A stretch of 64,000 nucleotides of DNA from Pseudomonadota bacterium (GCA_023387735.1 JAEWHP010000043.1:1-64000), one strand, 5' to 3'. Positions 43,235 through 51,435 are shown, counted from the first letter of the stretch. The notes: generated by a model from the sequence alone, not told the origin. Program-made: numbers and translations.

Positions 43235-43969
43235 TCAGCGAAGATTGGCTTTTTCGTTGTAGAGCTTGAAGTCGACCAGCGTGCCGAGCATCTGCAGGTA
43301 CGCGACCAGCGCATCCATTTCCGTGGGCGCTCCCGGTTTGCTGTCGAAGTTGCGGGAGACCGCTTTCGGATAACGCTTGGTGAACGCGTCGACGCCGGCG
43401 CTGTCGGGATCGGCCTGCGCCTTGAGATCGGCGACGGCATTGGCGACCTGCTCGTCCGAATAAGGCACGCCGACGCTGCGGTTGGTGCGCAGGTGCGCCG
43501 CGACGGTCGCCTCGTCGACTTCGGTCCGGGACAGGAAGGCATAGCCGGGCATGACCGATTGCGGCACGATCGCACGCGGATTGGCCAGATGCGTCACGTG
43601 CCATTCATCGGAATACTTGCCGCCGACACGCGCGAGGTCCGGACCGGTACGCTTGGATCCCCACTGGAACGGATGGTCGTACATGCTCTCGGCTGCGAGC
43701 GAATAATGGCCGTAGCGCTCGACCTCATCGCGGAGCGGCCGGACCATCTGCGAATGGCAGAGATAGCAGCCCTCGCGAACGTAGATGTTGCGGCCCGCAA
43801 GCTCGAGCGGGGTGTATGGCCTGATGCCGTCGACCTTCTCGATGGTGCTCTTGAGATAGAACAGCGGGGTGATCTCGACGAGGCCGCCGATGGCGATGAC
43901 CACGAGGATCCCCGCCACCAGGACGATCGAGTTCTTTTCGAAGATTTGGTGCCGTGTCCAGAAAGACAT
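43235..43969 (-). CDS. ccoO: cbb3 cytochrome c oxidase monoheme subunit FixO/CcoO
   Basis: CcoO passes electrons from CcoP to CcoN. The 244-aa product has an N-terminal anchor (about 14-36), the heme c site in REGCYLCHSQMVRPLRDEVE (Cys68, Cys71, His72) and the axial Met in QSVMPGYAFL. ATG 43969 gives the usual MSFWTRHQIFEKN start. It follows fixN by 11 bp. Confidence 0.96.
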   Translation of the reverse strand: MSFWTRHQIFEKNSIVLVAGILVVIAIGGLVEITPLFYLKSTIEKVDGIRPYTPLELAGRNIYVREGCYLCHSQMVRPLRDEVERYGHYSLAAESMYDHPFQWGSKRTGPDLARVGGKYSDEWHVTHLANPRAIVPQSVMPGYAFLSRTEVDEATVAAHLRTNRSVGVPYSDEQVANAVADLKAQADPDSAGVDAFTKRYPKAVSRNFDSKPGAPTEMDALVAYLQMLGTLVDFKLYNEKANLR

Positions 43970-43980
43970 TGGTGCGCTCC

Positions 43981-45630
43981 TCATTCCGCCGGCTGAAGAG
44001 CGACGGGCGACTGCACTTCGGACTCGCCGACGCGCACCGTCATCCAAAGATTATAGGCCATGATCAAAGCCCCGATCAGGAACAGCGCGCCGCCTGCGGC
44101 GCGGATGATGTAGAAGGGATGCATCGCTTCCACGGTCTCGATGAAGGAATATTCGAGGAAGCCGAGCGAGGTGTAGGCGCGCCACATCAGGCCCTGCAGG
44201 ATTCCGGACACCCACATCGCCGAGATGTAGAGCACGATGCCGATGGTCGCGATCCAGAAGTGCCAGTTGACCAGTTTCAGGCTGTAGAGCCCCTTTCGAT
44301 CCCACAGCCAGGGGACCAGGCAGTACAGCGCGCCGAAGGAAACGAACCCGACCCAGCCCAGCGCACCGGCGTGAACGTGGCCGATGGTCCAGTCGGTGTA
44401 GTGGCTGAGCGAATTCACCACCTTGATCGACATCAGCGGGCCTTCGAAGGTGGCCATGCCGTAGAAGGCAACCGACACGACCAGCATCCGCAGGACAGGA
44501 TCGGTCCGCAGCTTGTCCCAGGCGCCCGACAGCGTCATCAGGCCGTTAATCATGCCCCCCCAGGAAGGCATCCACAGCATGATGGAAAAGGTCATGCCGA
44601 GGGTCTGCGCCCAATCCGGCAGCGCGGTGTAGTGGAGATGATGCGGACCGGCCCAGATATAGAGGAAGATGATCGCCCAGAAGTGGATGATCGACAGCCG
44701 GTAGGAATAGATCGGCCGCTCTGCGCGCTTCGGAATGAAGTAGTACATGATGGCCAGGAAGCCGGCGGTGAGGAAGAAGCCGACCGCGTTGTGTCCGTAC
44801 CACCACTGGAACATCGCATCCTGGACTCCAGCCCAGGCGATGTAGGACTTCGAACCGAACACCGACACCGGCAGCGAGGGATTATTGCCGAGATGAAGGA
44901 CGGCAATGGTGACGATGAAGGCGAGATAGAACCAGTTGGCGACGAAGATGTGCGGTTCTTTGCGCTTGATGAGGGTCACCAGGAAGACCAGCAGATAAAC
45001 CACCCAGACGATGGTCAGCCACAGGTCGGCGTACCACTCCGGCTCGGCGTATTCCTTGGACTGCGTCACCCCGAGCAGGTAGCCGGTGCCGGCGACCAGG
45101 ATGAAGAAATTGTAGCCGATGACGACGAACCACGGTGCGAGGTCGCCCGCCAGACGCGCGCGACAGGTTCTCTGAACGACATAGAACGAGGTCGCGACCA
45201 GGACGTTGCCGCCGAAAGCAAAGATGACAGCCGACGTATGCAAGGGCCGGAGCCGGCCAAAGCTGGTCCATGGCAGATCGAAGTTGAGCCCGGGCCAGGC
45301 GAGTTGCGCGGCGATCAGCAGCCCGACCGCAAATCCTGCAATGCCCCAGAACACCGACGCCACGGCGGCGAATTTGATCGGGCCCATATTGTAGTTGGGC
45401 CGGCCGTTGATTTCCGCTGGAGGCAGCGATGCCGGGCGATCAAAATACCGGTTTACGATCGCAAACACCGCCCAGAGGCTCGCGGCGGCTGCCAGCGAGG
45501 CGTGAAAGGCGAAGGCGGTGTCCTGCGCCTTGGCTGCTGCGAACAGGCACAGCGGCGCCAATAGGCCGAACACCAGCGTCAGACCGGCTTCGCCATGCGA
45601 CATCGATTTTGCGGTTTGAGTTTGGGTCAT
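43981..45630 (-). CDS. ccoN: cbb3 cytochrome c oxidase catalytic subunit FixN/CcoN
   Basis: This subunit reduces oxygen to water at very high affinity and pumps protons. The 549-aa, 12-span product has the low-spin heme ligand in LRPLHTSAVIFAFGGN, the active-site helix WWYGHNAVGFFLTAGFLAIM with the cbb3-specific Tyr and copper-ligand His, and WAGPHHLHYTALPDW with the paired His. Intact and full length. It starts fixNOQP; an FNR-like box is centred 66.5 nt upstream of the ATG. Confidence 0.97.
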   Translation of the reverse strand: MTQTQTAKSMSHGEAGLTLVFGLLAPLCLFAAAKAQDTAFAFHASLAAAASLWAVFAIVNRYFDRPASLPPAEINGRPNYNMGPIKFAAVASVFWGIAGFAVGLLIAAQLAWPGLNFDLPWTSFGRLRPLHTSAVIFAFGGNVLVATSFYVVQRTCRARLAGDLAPWFVVIGYNFFILVAGTGYLLGVTQSKEYAEPEWYADLWLTIVWVVYLLVFLVTLIKRKEPHIFVANWFYLAFIVTIAVLHLGNNPSLPVSVFGSKSYIAWAGVQDAMFQWWYGHNAVGFFLTAGFLAIMYYFIPKRAERPIYSYRLSIIHFWAIIFLYIWAGPHHLHYTALPDWAQTLGMTFSIMLWMPSWGGMINGLMTLSGAWDKLRTDPVLRMLVVSVAFYGMATFEGPLMSIKVVNSLSHYTDWTIGHVHAGALGWVGFVSFGALYCLVPWLWDRKGLYSLKLVNWHFWIATIGIVLYISAMWVSGILQGLMWRAYTSLGFLEYSFIETVEAMHPFYIIRAAGGALFLIGALIMAYNLWMTVRVGESEVQSPVALQPAE

Positions 45631-45689
45631 GCGTGGGAATCTCTTCTGCAGATGCTGGTCTCAATGACCACAGCTTCGCCACAGCCGAA

Positions 45690-45703
45690 TTGATCGAGGT
45701 CAA
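45690..45703. promoter_or_regulatory. FNR/FixK-like box of fixNOQP
   Basis: The site reads TTGATCGAGGTCAA (9 of 10 half-site positions) and is centred 66.5 nt upstream of the fixN ATG. FixK control of fixNOQP is established in rhizobia. Confidence 0.8.
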
Positions 45704-45758
45704 ATTCTGGTTGTTTGCGGAAACGGCTGGAGGGCCGAGCCTGACAGGCGCTGAGCGC

Positions 45759-45926
45759 TCAGCAACAGACGGGGCCAATCGGCAGGACGACCTGCGTTGG
45801 CGCCGATACTTCCTCTCGCTCAGTCCCGCTGCTCTTGCCGATCGGCTCGGCCGGACGCTTGAGCCTGGCGACGAGCGCCTTCACCCGGCGGGCAGCCGCT
45901 CGGGTGTGAATTGATATCAACGGCAC
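45759..45926 (-). CDS. Possible small basic protein, 55 aa
   Basis: A GTG frame preceded by CAGGAGAAG (6 nt spacing) encodes MPLISIHTRAAARRVKALVA (first 20 residues) and ends VVLPIGPVCC. It contains a basic amphipathic stretch then an acidic linker. It lies 47 bp after the 46-aa gene on the same strand. There is no family match in memory and its 3' end lies over the fixN promoter box region's upstream side, so it may be a chance frame with a good start signal. Confidence 0.3.
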   Translation of the reverse strand: MPLISIHTRAAARRVKALVARLKRPAEPIGKSSGTEREEVSAPTQVVLPIGPVCC

Positions 45927-45973
45927 AATCTTCTCCTGCAGAGGTGCCCGCGCCCCCGCGAGAGCGCCCGACG

Positions 45974-46114
45974 TCAGAACGCCCGGCGCTTGCTGTCGGC
46001 CTGCTGCGCCAACTGTTTGGGGCGGGTCTGCTTGTCACCCCAGGCCAGCACCGCGGCGAAAACCACGAACATCGCGACGACGCAGACGGAAACGACCAAC
46101 GACTCTGTAGGCAT
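45974..46114 (-). CDS. Small membrane protein under an FNR-like box, 46 aa
   Basis: The ATG at 46114 is preceded by a perfect AGGAGG with 8-nt spacing. The product starts MPTESLVVSVCVVAMFVVFA, has one membrane span through AVLAWGD and a basic tail (KQTRPKQLAQQADSKRRAF). It resembles in size and layout the small subunits of respiratory oxidases and cytochrome bd, such as CcoQ or CydX, but no family can be named. An FNR-like box at 46168-46181 is centred 60.5 nt upstream. It lies between the fnr gene and fixN on the same strand. Confidence 0.7.
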   Translation of the reverse strand: MPTESLVVSVCVVAMFVVFAAVLAWGDKQTRPKQLAQQADSKRRAF

Positions 46115-46167
46115 GGGAATGACCTCCTGTGATGGAGGGAACATGCCGGCGTGCCCTCGTTCGGGCT

Positions 46168-46181
46168 TTGACCTGAGTCAA
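46168..46181. promoter_or_regulatory. FNR/FixK-like box of the 46-aa membrane protein
   Basis: The site reads TTGACCTGAGTCAA, a perfect palindrome in its half-sites (TTGAC and GTCAA). Its centre is 60.5 nt before the ATG at 46114. Confidence 0.7.
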
Positions 46182-46206
46182 TTTTGATTGCTGCCGTGCT
46201 GGAATT

Positions 46207-46926
46207 TTACGCCGCCGCCATGGCCGCAGCCCGGGTCGGATCCAGCAGGCGCACGCCGCCGGTGACGATGATGAGCATCTTCTCGCGTTCGAATCGCGTC
46301 AGCGTCCGGCTCACGGTTTCGATCGTCAGTCCCAGATAGTCCGCGATATCCTGCCGGCTCATCGGTAGCGCGATGGTTTGCCTGATGTCGCCGATATGCG
46401 CCAGGCGCTCTCGCCAGCCGACGAGGAACGACGCAACCTTCTCCTCCGCGGTTCGCCGGCCGAGCAGCAGCATCTGTTCCTGGGCCAGCATGAGCTCGCG
46501 GGAAGCAATCTCGTTGATCCAAATCAGGAAGTGCGGCCGCCGTTCAATGAACTGCGTGAACGATTCCCTCGAGAGACGGCACACCGATACGGAATCAACG
46601 GCGTCCGCCGAATAGCTGTAGCGATCGGACGGGGCCGTGCCGAGGAAATCGCCCGGCAGCGCAAAGCCGATGATCTGGCGACGGCCGTCCGGCAGCAACT
46701 TGTACAGTCGCACGACGCCTGCGGTTATATTGTGGACGGAACGCGCGACCTGGCCCGCGGTAAAGAGCGACTCATTGGGGTTGAGTTGAATGGGACGGCT
46801 GATCCGCTCGAACTCGGCCAGATCGTTTTGGTCGAGCGCGCCGCATATGCTCAGCGAACGCACGGCACAGGCTGAACAGCGGCCGAAACTGGCGCGACTG
46901 GGATTCGGTGAGATGGTTCGTATCAT
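46207..46926 (-). CDS. Crp/Fnr family oxygen regulator (FnrN/AadR/FixK1 type)
   Basis: The product senses oxygen through an iron-sulfur cluster and activates genes with TTGAT-N4-ATCAA sites. From the ATG at 46926 it has 239 aa, the size of AadR and FnrN. The cluster cysteines are Cys17, Cys20 and Cys28 (CSACAVRSLSIC, the C-x2-C-x7-C spacing of FnrN) with Cys116 as the likely fourth. A cAMP-type beta-barrel and long dimer helix follow. The recognition helix DYLGLTIETVSRTLTRFE has the Glu, Ser and Arg that read the FNR site. A longer start at 47007 is possible, but it leaves only 25 nt to the box at 47032. Confidence 0.92.
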   Translation of the reverse strand: MIRTISPNPSRASFGRCSACAVRSLSICGALDQNDLAEFERISRPIQLNPNESLFTAGQVARSVHNITAGVVRLYKLLPDGRRQIIGFALPGDFLGTAPSDRYSYSADAVDSVSVCRLSRESFTQFIERRPHFLIWINEIASRELMLAQEQMLLLGRRTAEEKVASFLVGWRERLAHIGDIRQTIALPMSRQDIADYLGLTIETVSRTLTRFEREKMLIIVTGGVRLLDPTRAAAMAAA

Positions 46927-47031
46927 TGCCTCTGCCCGTTCGAGCGCCACACCGGCCGCCGCATCTCCGGGCCACGACGTAACTTGGGAACCGGAGATAT
47001 AGTTCATTCTAGCGAATCCTGTGCCGGCTGG

Positions 47032-47045
47032 TTGATCCAGATCAA
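47032..47045. promoter_or_regulatory. FNR/FixK-like box between fnr gene and cytochrome c gene
   Basis: The site reads TTGATCCAGATCAA, the exact consensus. It lies in the divergent gap, centred 80.5 nt before the cytochrome c ATG and 112.5 nt before the chosen fnr start, so it can serve either gene and could mediate autoregulation. Confidence 0.85.
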
Positions 47046-47118
47046 CTTTGCCGACGATTAGATCCCCATTGTGCGGCTTGGGGCCGACAAACTGCATTCC
47101 AAGGAAACCTGTGCTGCA

Positions 47119-47439
47119 ATGACCGGACGCATTCTATTGCCGCTGGCACTTACGCTGATCACCCTGACGCCAGCAATGGCGGCTTCGCCTCAACAGCAGC
47201 GGGGCAAGACCTTCGCCATCAACAATTGCGCGAAGTGTCATGCGATCGACAAGGTTTCACCGAGCCCGCTCAAGATCGCGCCGCCGTTCCGGACCCTGCA
47301 CAAGCGCTACCCCGTAGAAACACTGGCCGAAGCCCTGGCTGAGGGCATCCAGACCGGCCATCCGACCATGCCTGAGTTTCAGCTCGACCCTGGCCAGATT
47401 GGCGACCTGCTCGCGTATCTGAAGACGCTCGAAAAGTGA
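47119..47439 (+). CDS. Small periplasmic cytochrome c, class I
   Basis: The 106-aa product has a Sec signal peptide (MTGRILLPLALTLITLTPAM, cleavage near AMAAS), one heme c site CAKCH (37-41) and a likely axial Met in TGHPTMPEF. It could feed cbb3 oxidase or another terminal enzyme. It is divergent from the fnr gene with a shared consensus FNR box. A start 16 codons upstream is possible but would precede the signal peptide with charged residues. It ends 31 bp from the convergent transporter gene. Confidence 0.9.
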   Translation: MTGRILLPLALTLITLTPAMAASPQQQRGKTFAINNCAKCHAIDKVSPSPLKIAPPFRTLHKRYPVETLAEALAEGIQTGHPTMPEFQLDPGQIGDLLAYLKTLEK

Positions 47440-47470
47440 AAGCCCCCAGGCGATGCGAGATCCGCCTCGC

Positions 47471-48583
47471 CTATTTCGCCTGGTACGACTGAGCCGTCCA
47501 GGCGATGACGTCCTTCGCGATTCGGCCGAAGGCGGTGCTGAACGCAGCGACCGCTTCGGCCGGAACGACGGAAGCAAATTTCTCGCTCGCCTCGAACAGC
47601 CGCGAGGCGATGACCTTGCCGTTCTTGTCGACGATCCTCGCCGATAGGCCGATTTCCGCGGCAGGCCCGGATTCAATGGCGATTCGAAACCGTCTGACGT
47701 CAACCAGCAACTGGAATTCCGTCTGTCCTATGTCCGCCGCCCGCAGCGGCGCGTGTGCAATATCGTAGTTCTCAAAACTTTCGATCAGGCGCGCCTGGAT
47801 CAGTTTAGGCAACGCATCGGCCCACATCGCCTCGGCGAATCCAGGATACTCCTGTGGCGGCGCGAACAGGAAGCGCTGCGTCTCCAGCATCGCGACCGCC
47901 GTCGGCTCCGGGATGGCCCATTGCACACTGATGGCTTTGCTCACCGGTCCCGGACTTTGCAACGCGCTCAGATCGTAGGTGATTTTCGGCGGCGGGCTGG
48001 TAACGCCGGTCATGCGCTCAAGGCCGGCAACGATGCCGTCGAGCTTGCCGGTGTTGCGCGCCAGGCCTTCCGAGAACACCCTGAAATTGCCGATGGTGTC
48101 CTTCAAGGCGCCGGAGTTTTCGCTCAGCACCGAATCGACTTTCCGTAACGCATCGCGTGCGGCCTGGGTCATCCCCTGCCCCACGCCGGGGTCGGCAACC
48201 AGCGTCGTCACCTTTTCCGCTTTGGCCGCCCTCGAGCCGCCCTCGAGCGCGATCACGGGAACGCCGGTCAATCCCTGAAACTCCAGCCCGACCTTGGTGT
48301 CGGCGCGTACCGGCGTTACCGATGCTACGGAGATGGTCGCGTTGACGGCACGGGGATTATCGGGGGCGAGCCCGAGCGTCGTCACCTCGCCGACCCGGAT
48401 GCCGTTGAACAGCACGGCGGCGCCGACCAATAATCCCGGCACGGAGCCCTCGAACTGCACGTTATAGCTGGTGCGCGGACCGAGCCCGCCGGTGTTCTGC
48501 AGCCAGTAGATGAAGCCGAATACGGCGGCGATGGCAGCCAGCACGAAGGCGCCGACGACGGCGTAGGGAGCGCGGGTTTCCAT
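47471..48583 (-). CDS. MlaD-type MCE protein fused to ABC transport auxiliary domain
   Basis: The 370-aa product joins two parts of an Mla-type lipid transporter. Residues 1 to about 215 are an MCE protein: a membrane anchor (PYAVVGAFVLAAIAAVFGFI), then the MCE domain VQFEGSVPGLLVGAAVLFNG and GLEFQGLTGVPVIALEGG. Residues about 215-370 resemble the ABC-type transport auxiliary lipoprotein domain (QWAIPEPTAVAMLETQRFLF, FQLLVDVRRFRIAIESG, GKVIASRLFEASEKF), which is usually a separate outer-membrane lipoprotein. Start 48583 lies 4 bp after the ATPase stop. Confidence 0.85.
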   Translation of the reverse strand: METRAPYAVVGAFVLAAIAAVFGFIYWLQNTGGLGPRTSYNVQFEGSVPGLLVGAAVLFNGIRVGEVTTLGLAPDNPRAVNATISVASVTPVRADTKVGLEFQGLTGVPVIALEGGSRAAKAEKVTTLVADPGVGQGMTQAARDALRKVDSVLSENSGALKDTIGNFRVFSEGLARNTGKLDGIVAGLERMTGVTSPPPKITYDLSALQSPGPVSKAISVQWAIPEPTAVAMLETQRFLFAPPQEYPGFAEAMWADALPKLIQARLIESFENYDIAHAPLRAADIGQTEFQLLVDVRRFRIAIESGPAAEIGLSARIVDKNGKVIASRLFEASEKFASVVPAEAVAAFSTAFGRIAKDVIAWTAQSYQAK

Positions 48584-48587
48584 GTCT

Positions 48588-49367
48588 TCAACTCGCTTTG
48601 GGTTGCAGCATCTGGGAGCGCTTGCCATGGAAATAGGCCCGCACCCAGGGATGCTCGGATTGGAGCAGTTCGCGCATCGGACCGATGGCCACGATCTTGC
48701 CATCGGCCAACGCTGCGACGCGGTCGCAAACGGTGTTGAGGCTGGCGAGATCATGGGTCACCATGAACACCGTCAGCCCCAGCGTTTTCTGCAAGGTCTT
48801 GATCAGCGCATCGAAATCGCCGGCGGCGATCGGATCGAGCCCGGAGGTCGGCTCGTCGAGGAACACGATGGCGGGATCGAGCGCCAGCGCACGCGCCAGC
48901 GCCACACGCTTGGTCATGCCGCCGGACAGTTCAGAGGGAAATTTGTCGCCGTCTTCCGCCTTGAGCCCGACCATTTCGAGCTTGGCGGTGGCGATCTCGT
49001 CCATCAGCGCGTCGGAAAGCACGAGATTTTCGCGCAGGGGAAACTGGATGTTCTGCCGCACCGTGAGCGATGAAAACAGCGCGCCTTGCTGGAACAGGAT
49101 GCCCCACCGGCCGGCCGCGCTCCGCGTGGCGCGGTTGTGGTTGATCGGCGAGCCCATCACCTCGATCTCGCCGCCCTGCCGCGGGATCAGCCCGATGATG
49201 GTCCGCATCAGCACCGACTTGCCGCCGCCGGATGCGCCGACCAGGCCGAGGATTTCGCCCCTGATCACATCAAGCGCAAGATGGTCGATCACGACATGGC
49301 GGCGGAAGCCAACCACGAGATCGCGCACGCGAATGGCAAACCGTTCCGAGCTTTCAGCTTCCTGCAT
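48588..49367 (-). CDS. Mla-type ABC transporter ATP-binding protein (MlaF)
   Basis: The 259-aa ATPase drives phospholipid movement between the inner and outer membranes. It has Walker A GLVGASGGGKSVLMRTI, the Q-loop in GILFQQGALFSSLTVRQNIQ, the signature ELSGGMTKRVALARALALDP and Walker B IVFLDEPTSGLDPI. The LSGGM variant is typical of MlaF. It lies 2 bp after the permease gene and 4 bp before the MCE gene. Confidence 0.93.
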   Translation of the reverse strand: MQEAESSERFAIRVRDLVVGFRRHVVIDHLALDVIRGEILGLVGASGGGKSVLMRTIIGLIPRQGGEIEVMGSPINHNRATRSAAGRWGILFQQGALFSSLTVRQNIQFPLRENLVLSDALMDEIATAKLEMVGLKAEDGDKFPSELSGGMTKRVALARALALDPAIVFLDEPTSGLDPIAAGDFDALIKTLQKTLGLTVFMVTHDLASLNTVCDRVAALADGKIVAIGPMRELLQSEHPWVRAYFHGKRSQMLQPKAS

Positions 49368-49369
49368 CG

Positions 49370-50506
49370 CTACATTCCAATCGATGCAAAGAACACCGCG
49401 AACAGCCCATCGAGCACGATCACCAGGAAGATCGACTTGACCACCGACGTGGTGGTCTGCTTGCCGAGCGACTCCGCGCTTCCCTTCACCCGCAGGCCTT
49501 CGCTGCAGGCGACGATGCCGATCACCAGCGCCATGAACGGCGCCTTGATGATGCCGACCTGGAAATGGGTCACGGAGACGGCTTCATGCAGCCGCGCAAT
49601 GAAGATCGCCGGCGCCATGCCGCCGTAGAACCACGCGACGAGGCCGCCGCCGTAGAGTGCTGCCATCGACCCGATGAAACTCAGGATCGGCAGCGCGCAA
49701 ACAAGCGCAAGGATCCGCGGCAGCATCAGGACTTCGATCGGATCCAGCCCCATGGTGGATAGCGCGTCGATTTCCTCGCGCATCTTCATCGAACCGAGTT
49801 CGGCGGTGTAGGCGCTACCCGAACGGCCGGCGACCATGATCGCTACGATCAGCACGCCGAGTTCGCGCAGGACGAGGATGCCGACCATGTCGACGACATA
49901 GGAGTCCGCGCCGAACTTGCGGAAGTGAAATATTCCCTGCTGCGCGATGATGGCGCCGATCAGGAACGTGATCAGCACGACGATCGGTATCGCCTGCCAG
50001 CCGACGCGGTATAGCTGGTAGGTCAGCGACGTCAGTCGCAGCGATCGCGGGCGGCGGAGGACGCCCAGGATGGCGATGCACAGCGCGCCCAGCATCTGCA
50101 GGAATGCCGTTATGTCCTCTCTGGAACCGATGGTGGCCCGGCCGATGTCACCGAGCTTCGCCACGACCGGATTGCGCGCAGGTGCCGGTGCCGGCGTGCG
50201 CCGGTTGACCTGGCGGACTTCCTCGATCAGGCCGGTGTAATTGTCGGCGATGCCGACGACTTCGGCACGGTGGCCAACGGAGGCCGCACGCCGCGACATT
50301 TTTTCCAGCAACCAGGCGCCGAGCGTATCCAGTTCACGCAACCCGGCCATGTCGAGCTTGACGGTGCCGGCCCGATCCAGCTGCGGCGCGACGTCGTTGG
50401 ACAACCGTTCGAGCGTGGCGGCATTCGCGGCGGTCCAGGATCCAGCCGGACGGAGTTCGAGCGTATCGCCCGACGGCGTGGCTGTGAGCAGGGGTGTGAT
50501 CGTCAA
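49370..50506 (-). CDS. Mla-type ABC transporter permease (MlaE) with STAS domain
   Basis: The 378-aa product has an N-terminal STAS-like domain (about 1-100, with KLDMAGLRELDTLGAWLLEK) and the MlaE permease core from about 125: GADSYVVDMVGILVLRELGV, MVAGRSGSAYTAELGSM and MREEIDALSTMGLDPIEVLM. Fusion of MlaE with MlaB-like STAS is common in alphaproteobacteria. A TTG start at 50506 is inferred because nothing upstream in frame is plausible; an FNR-like box lies 64.5 nt before it. First gene of a three-gene transporter operon. Confidence 0.88.
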   Translation of the reverse strand: MTITPLLTATPSGDTLELRPAGSWTAANAATLERLSNDVAPQLDRAGTVKLDMAGLRELDTLGAWLLEKMSRRAASVGHRAEVVGIADNYTGLIEEVRQVNRRTPAPAPARNPVVAKLGDIGRATIGSREDITAFLQMLGALCIAILGVLRRPRSLRLTSLTYQLYRVGWQAIPIVVLITFLIGAIIAQQGIFHFRKFGADSYVVDMVGILVLRELGVLIVAIMVAGRSGSAYTAELGSMKMREEIDALSTMGLDPIEVLMLPRILALVCALPILSFIGSMAALYGGGLVAWFYGGMAPAIFIARLHEAVSVTHFQVGIIKAPFMALVIGIVACSEGLRVKGSAESLGKQTTTSVVKSIFLVIVLDGLFAVFFASIGM

Positions 50507-50563
50507 GGCTTTGTTCCCGCAGTTGCATGGCGCCCTCTCTAGGGGGCTAGCGAAGCTACCATG

Positions 50564-50577
50564 TTGACCTGCCTCAA
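50564..50577. promoter_or_regulatory. FNR/FixK-like box of the Mla-type operon
   Basis: The site reads TTGACCTGCCTCAA (8 of 10 half-site positions against TTGAT-N4-ATCAA). Its centre is 64.5 nt upstream of the permease TTG start, the same distance as at fixG and fixN. A second box for the divergent operon lies 36 bp away. Confidence 0.55.
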
Positions 50578-50599
50578 GGCAGCAATGAGCCATCGAAGG

Positions 50600-50613
50600 T
50601 TGAGGCAAATCAA
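50600..50613. promoter_or_regulatory. FNR/FixK-like box of the YqjD-like operon
   Basis: The site reads TTGAGGCAAATCAA (9 of 10 half-site positions) and is centred 66.5 nt upstream of the ATG at 50673. Confidence 0.65.
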
Positions 50614-50672
50614 ATGATCGTTCCCTCGCCTCCCCTAGAGTTCGACAGACACAGGTAACAAGAACGAACGCC

Positions 50673-50948
50673 ATGGTCCGATCAAGCGAATTGGGTAACG
50701 AGCTGGATGCGCTCAAGCGCGAGATGTCGCGTCTTCTGAGTACGCCTGCGGACGAGATGTTGCATGCGGCGAAGAGCCATGGCGAGGCGTTGGCGGGTCA
50801 GATCAAGGACAGCCTCAGCGAACTCGGTGCGACCTTGAGCTCTGAGGAAGAGCATGTCGAGAAAATGATCGCCGAGCGGCCAATTGTGGCTCTGGCGTCG
50901 GCCTTTGTGCTCGGGATCGCTATCGGTTTCATGTTGAGGAGGCACTGA
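50673..50948 (+). CDS. YqjD/ElaB-like (DUF883) tail-anchored protein
   Basis: The 91-aa product is a long helix (MVRSSELGNELDALKREMSR) ending in one membrane span with a glycine zipper (VALASAFVLGIAIGFMLRRH), the layout of YqjD/ElaB proteins, which tether ribosomes to the inner membrane in stationary phase in E. coli. Family placement is by architecture. The next gene begins 1 bp after its stop and is YqjE-like, matching the yqjDE pair. Confidence 0.75.
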   Translation: MVRSSELGNELDALKREMSRLLSTPADEMLHAAKSHGEALAGQIKDSLSELGATLSSEEEHVEKMIAERPIVALASAFVLGIAIGFMLRRH

Positions 50949-50949
50949 C

Positions 50950-51435
50950 TTGAATAGCGAGAATATCGTCAAGCAACTGCGCGTGCTGTGGCGCACCGAT
51001 CGCATCATCGCCGAGATCCGGATGCGACATATGCTGGTCGGCCTTGGCCTGCGGGCGTTCGCCGCGCTGATTGCCGCCTTCGGCCTCTTGATGCTGGAAT
51101 TGTCAGCATATTTCGCGCTGGTGCAAATCTGGGGTGCGATACCGGCGGCCGCGATCCTGGGCGTGGTCAATTTCGTGATCGCAGCGGTGCTGTTCGTCAT
51201 CGCCGGGAGGCCGCCTGCGGGCCGCGACCTCGAACTTGCCACCGAGATTCACGGCTCGGCTGTCGACGCCCTGCAGGGTGAGGCCCGCGCGCTGCAAATG
51301 CAGTTCACCGGCATGGTCCATCATCCCCTGAACAGCGTGCTGCCGACGGTACTGGCGCCGTTGATCACGATGATCGTCAGGAGCCTGAGGAAATCGAAGG
51401 CCTCGGCTGCCGCGGCGGCGGCTGAACCGAACTGA
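50950..51435 (+). CDS. YqjE-like / phage holin 3_6 family membrane protein
   Basis: The 161-aa product has two central membrane segments (ALIAAFGLLMLELSAYFALV and AIPAAAILGVVNFVIAAVLF) between polar ends, as in the YqjE/holin_3_6 family. These are not phage holins in function; the role is unknown and linked to stress. The start is a TTG at 50950, one base after the YqjD-like stop. Co-transcribed with the genes on both sides. Confidence 0.7.
   Translation: MNSENIVKQLRVLWRTDRIIAEIRMRHMLVGLGLRAFAALIAAFGLLMLELSAYFALVQIWGAIPAAAILGVVNFVIAAVLFVIAGRPPAGRDLELATEIHGSAVDALQGEARALQMQFTGMVHHPLNSVLPTVLAPLITMIVRSLRKSKASAAAAAAEPN

Noticed and set aside
45911..45920. Palindrome TTGATATCAA upstream of fixN
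   Set aside because: It has both half-sites but no 4-bp spacer, so it does not fit FNR/FixK geometry.
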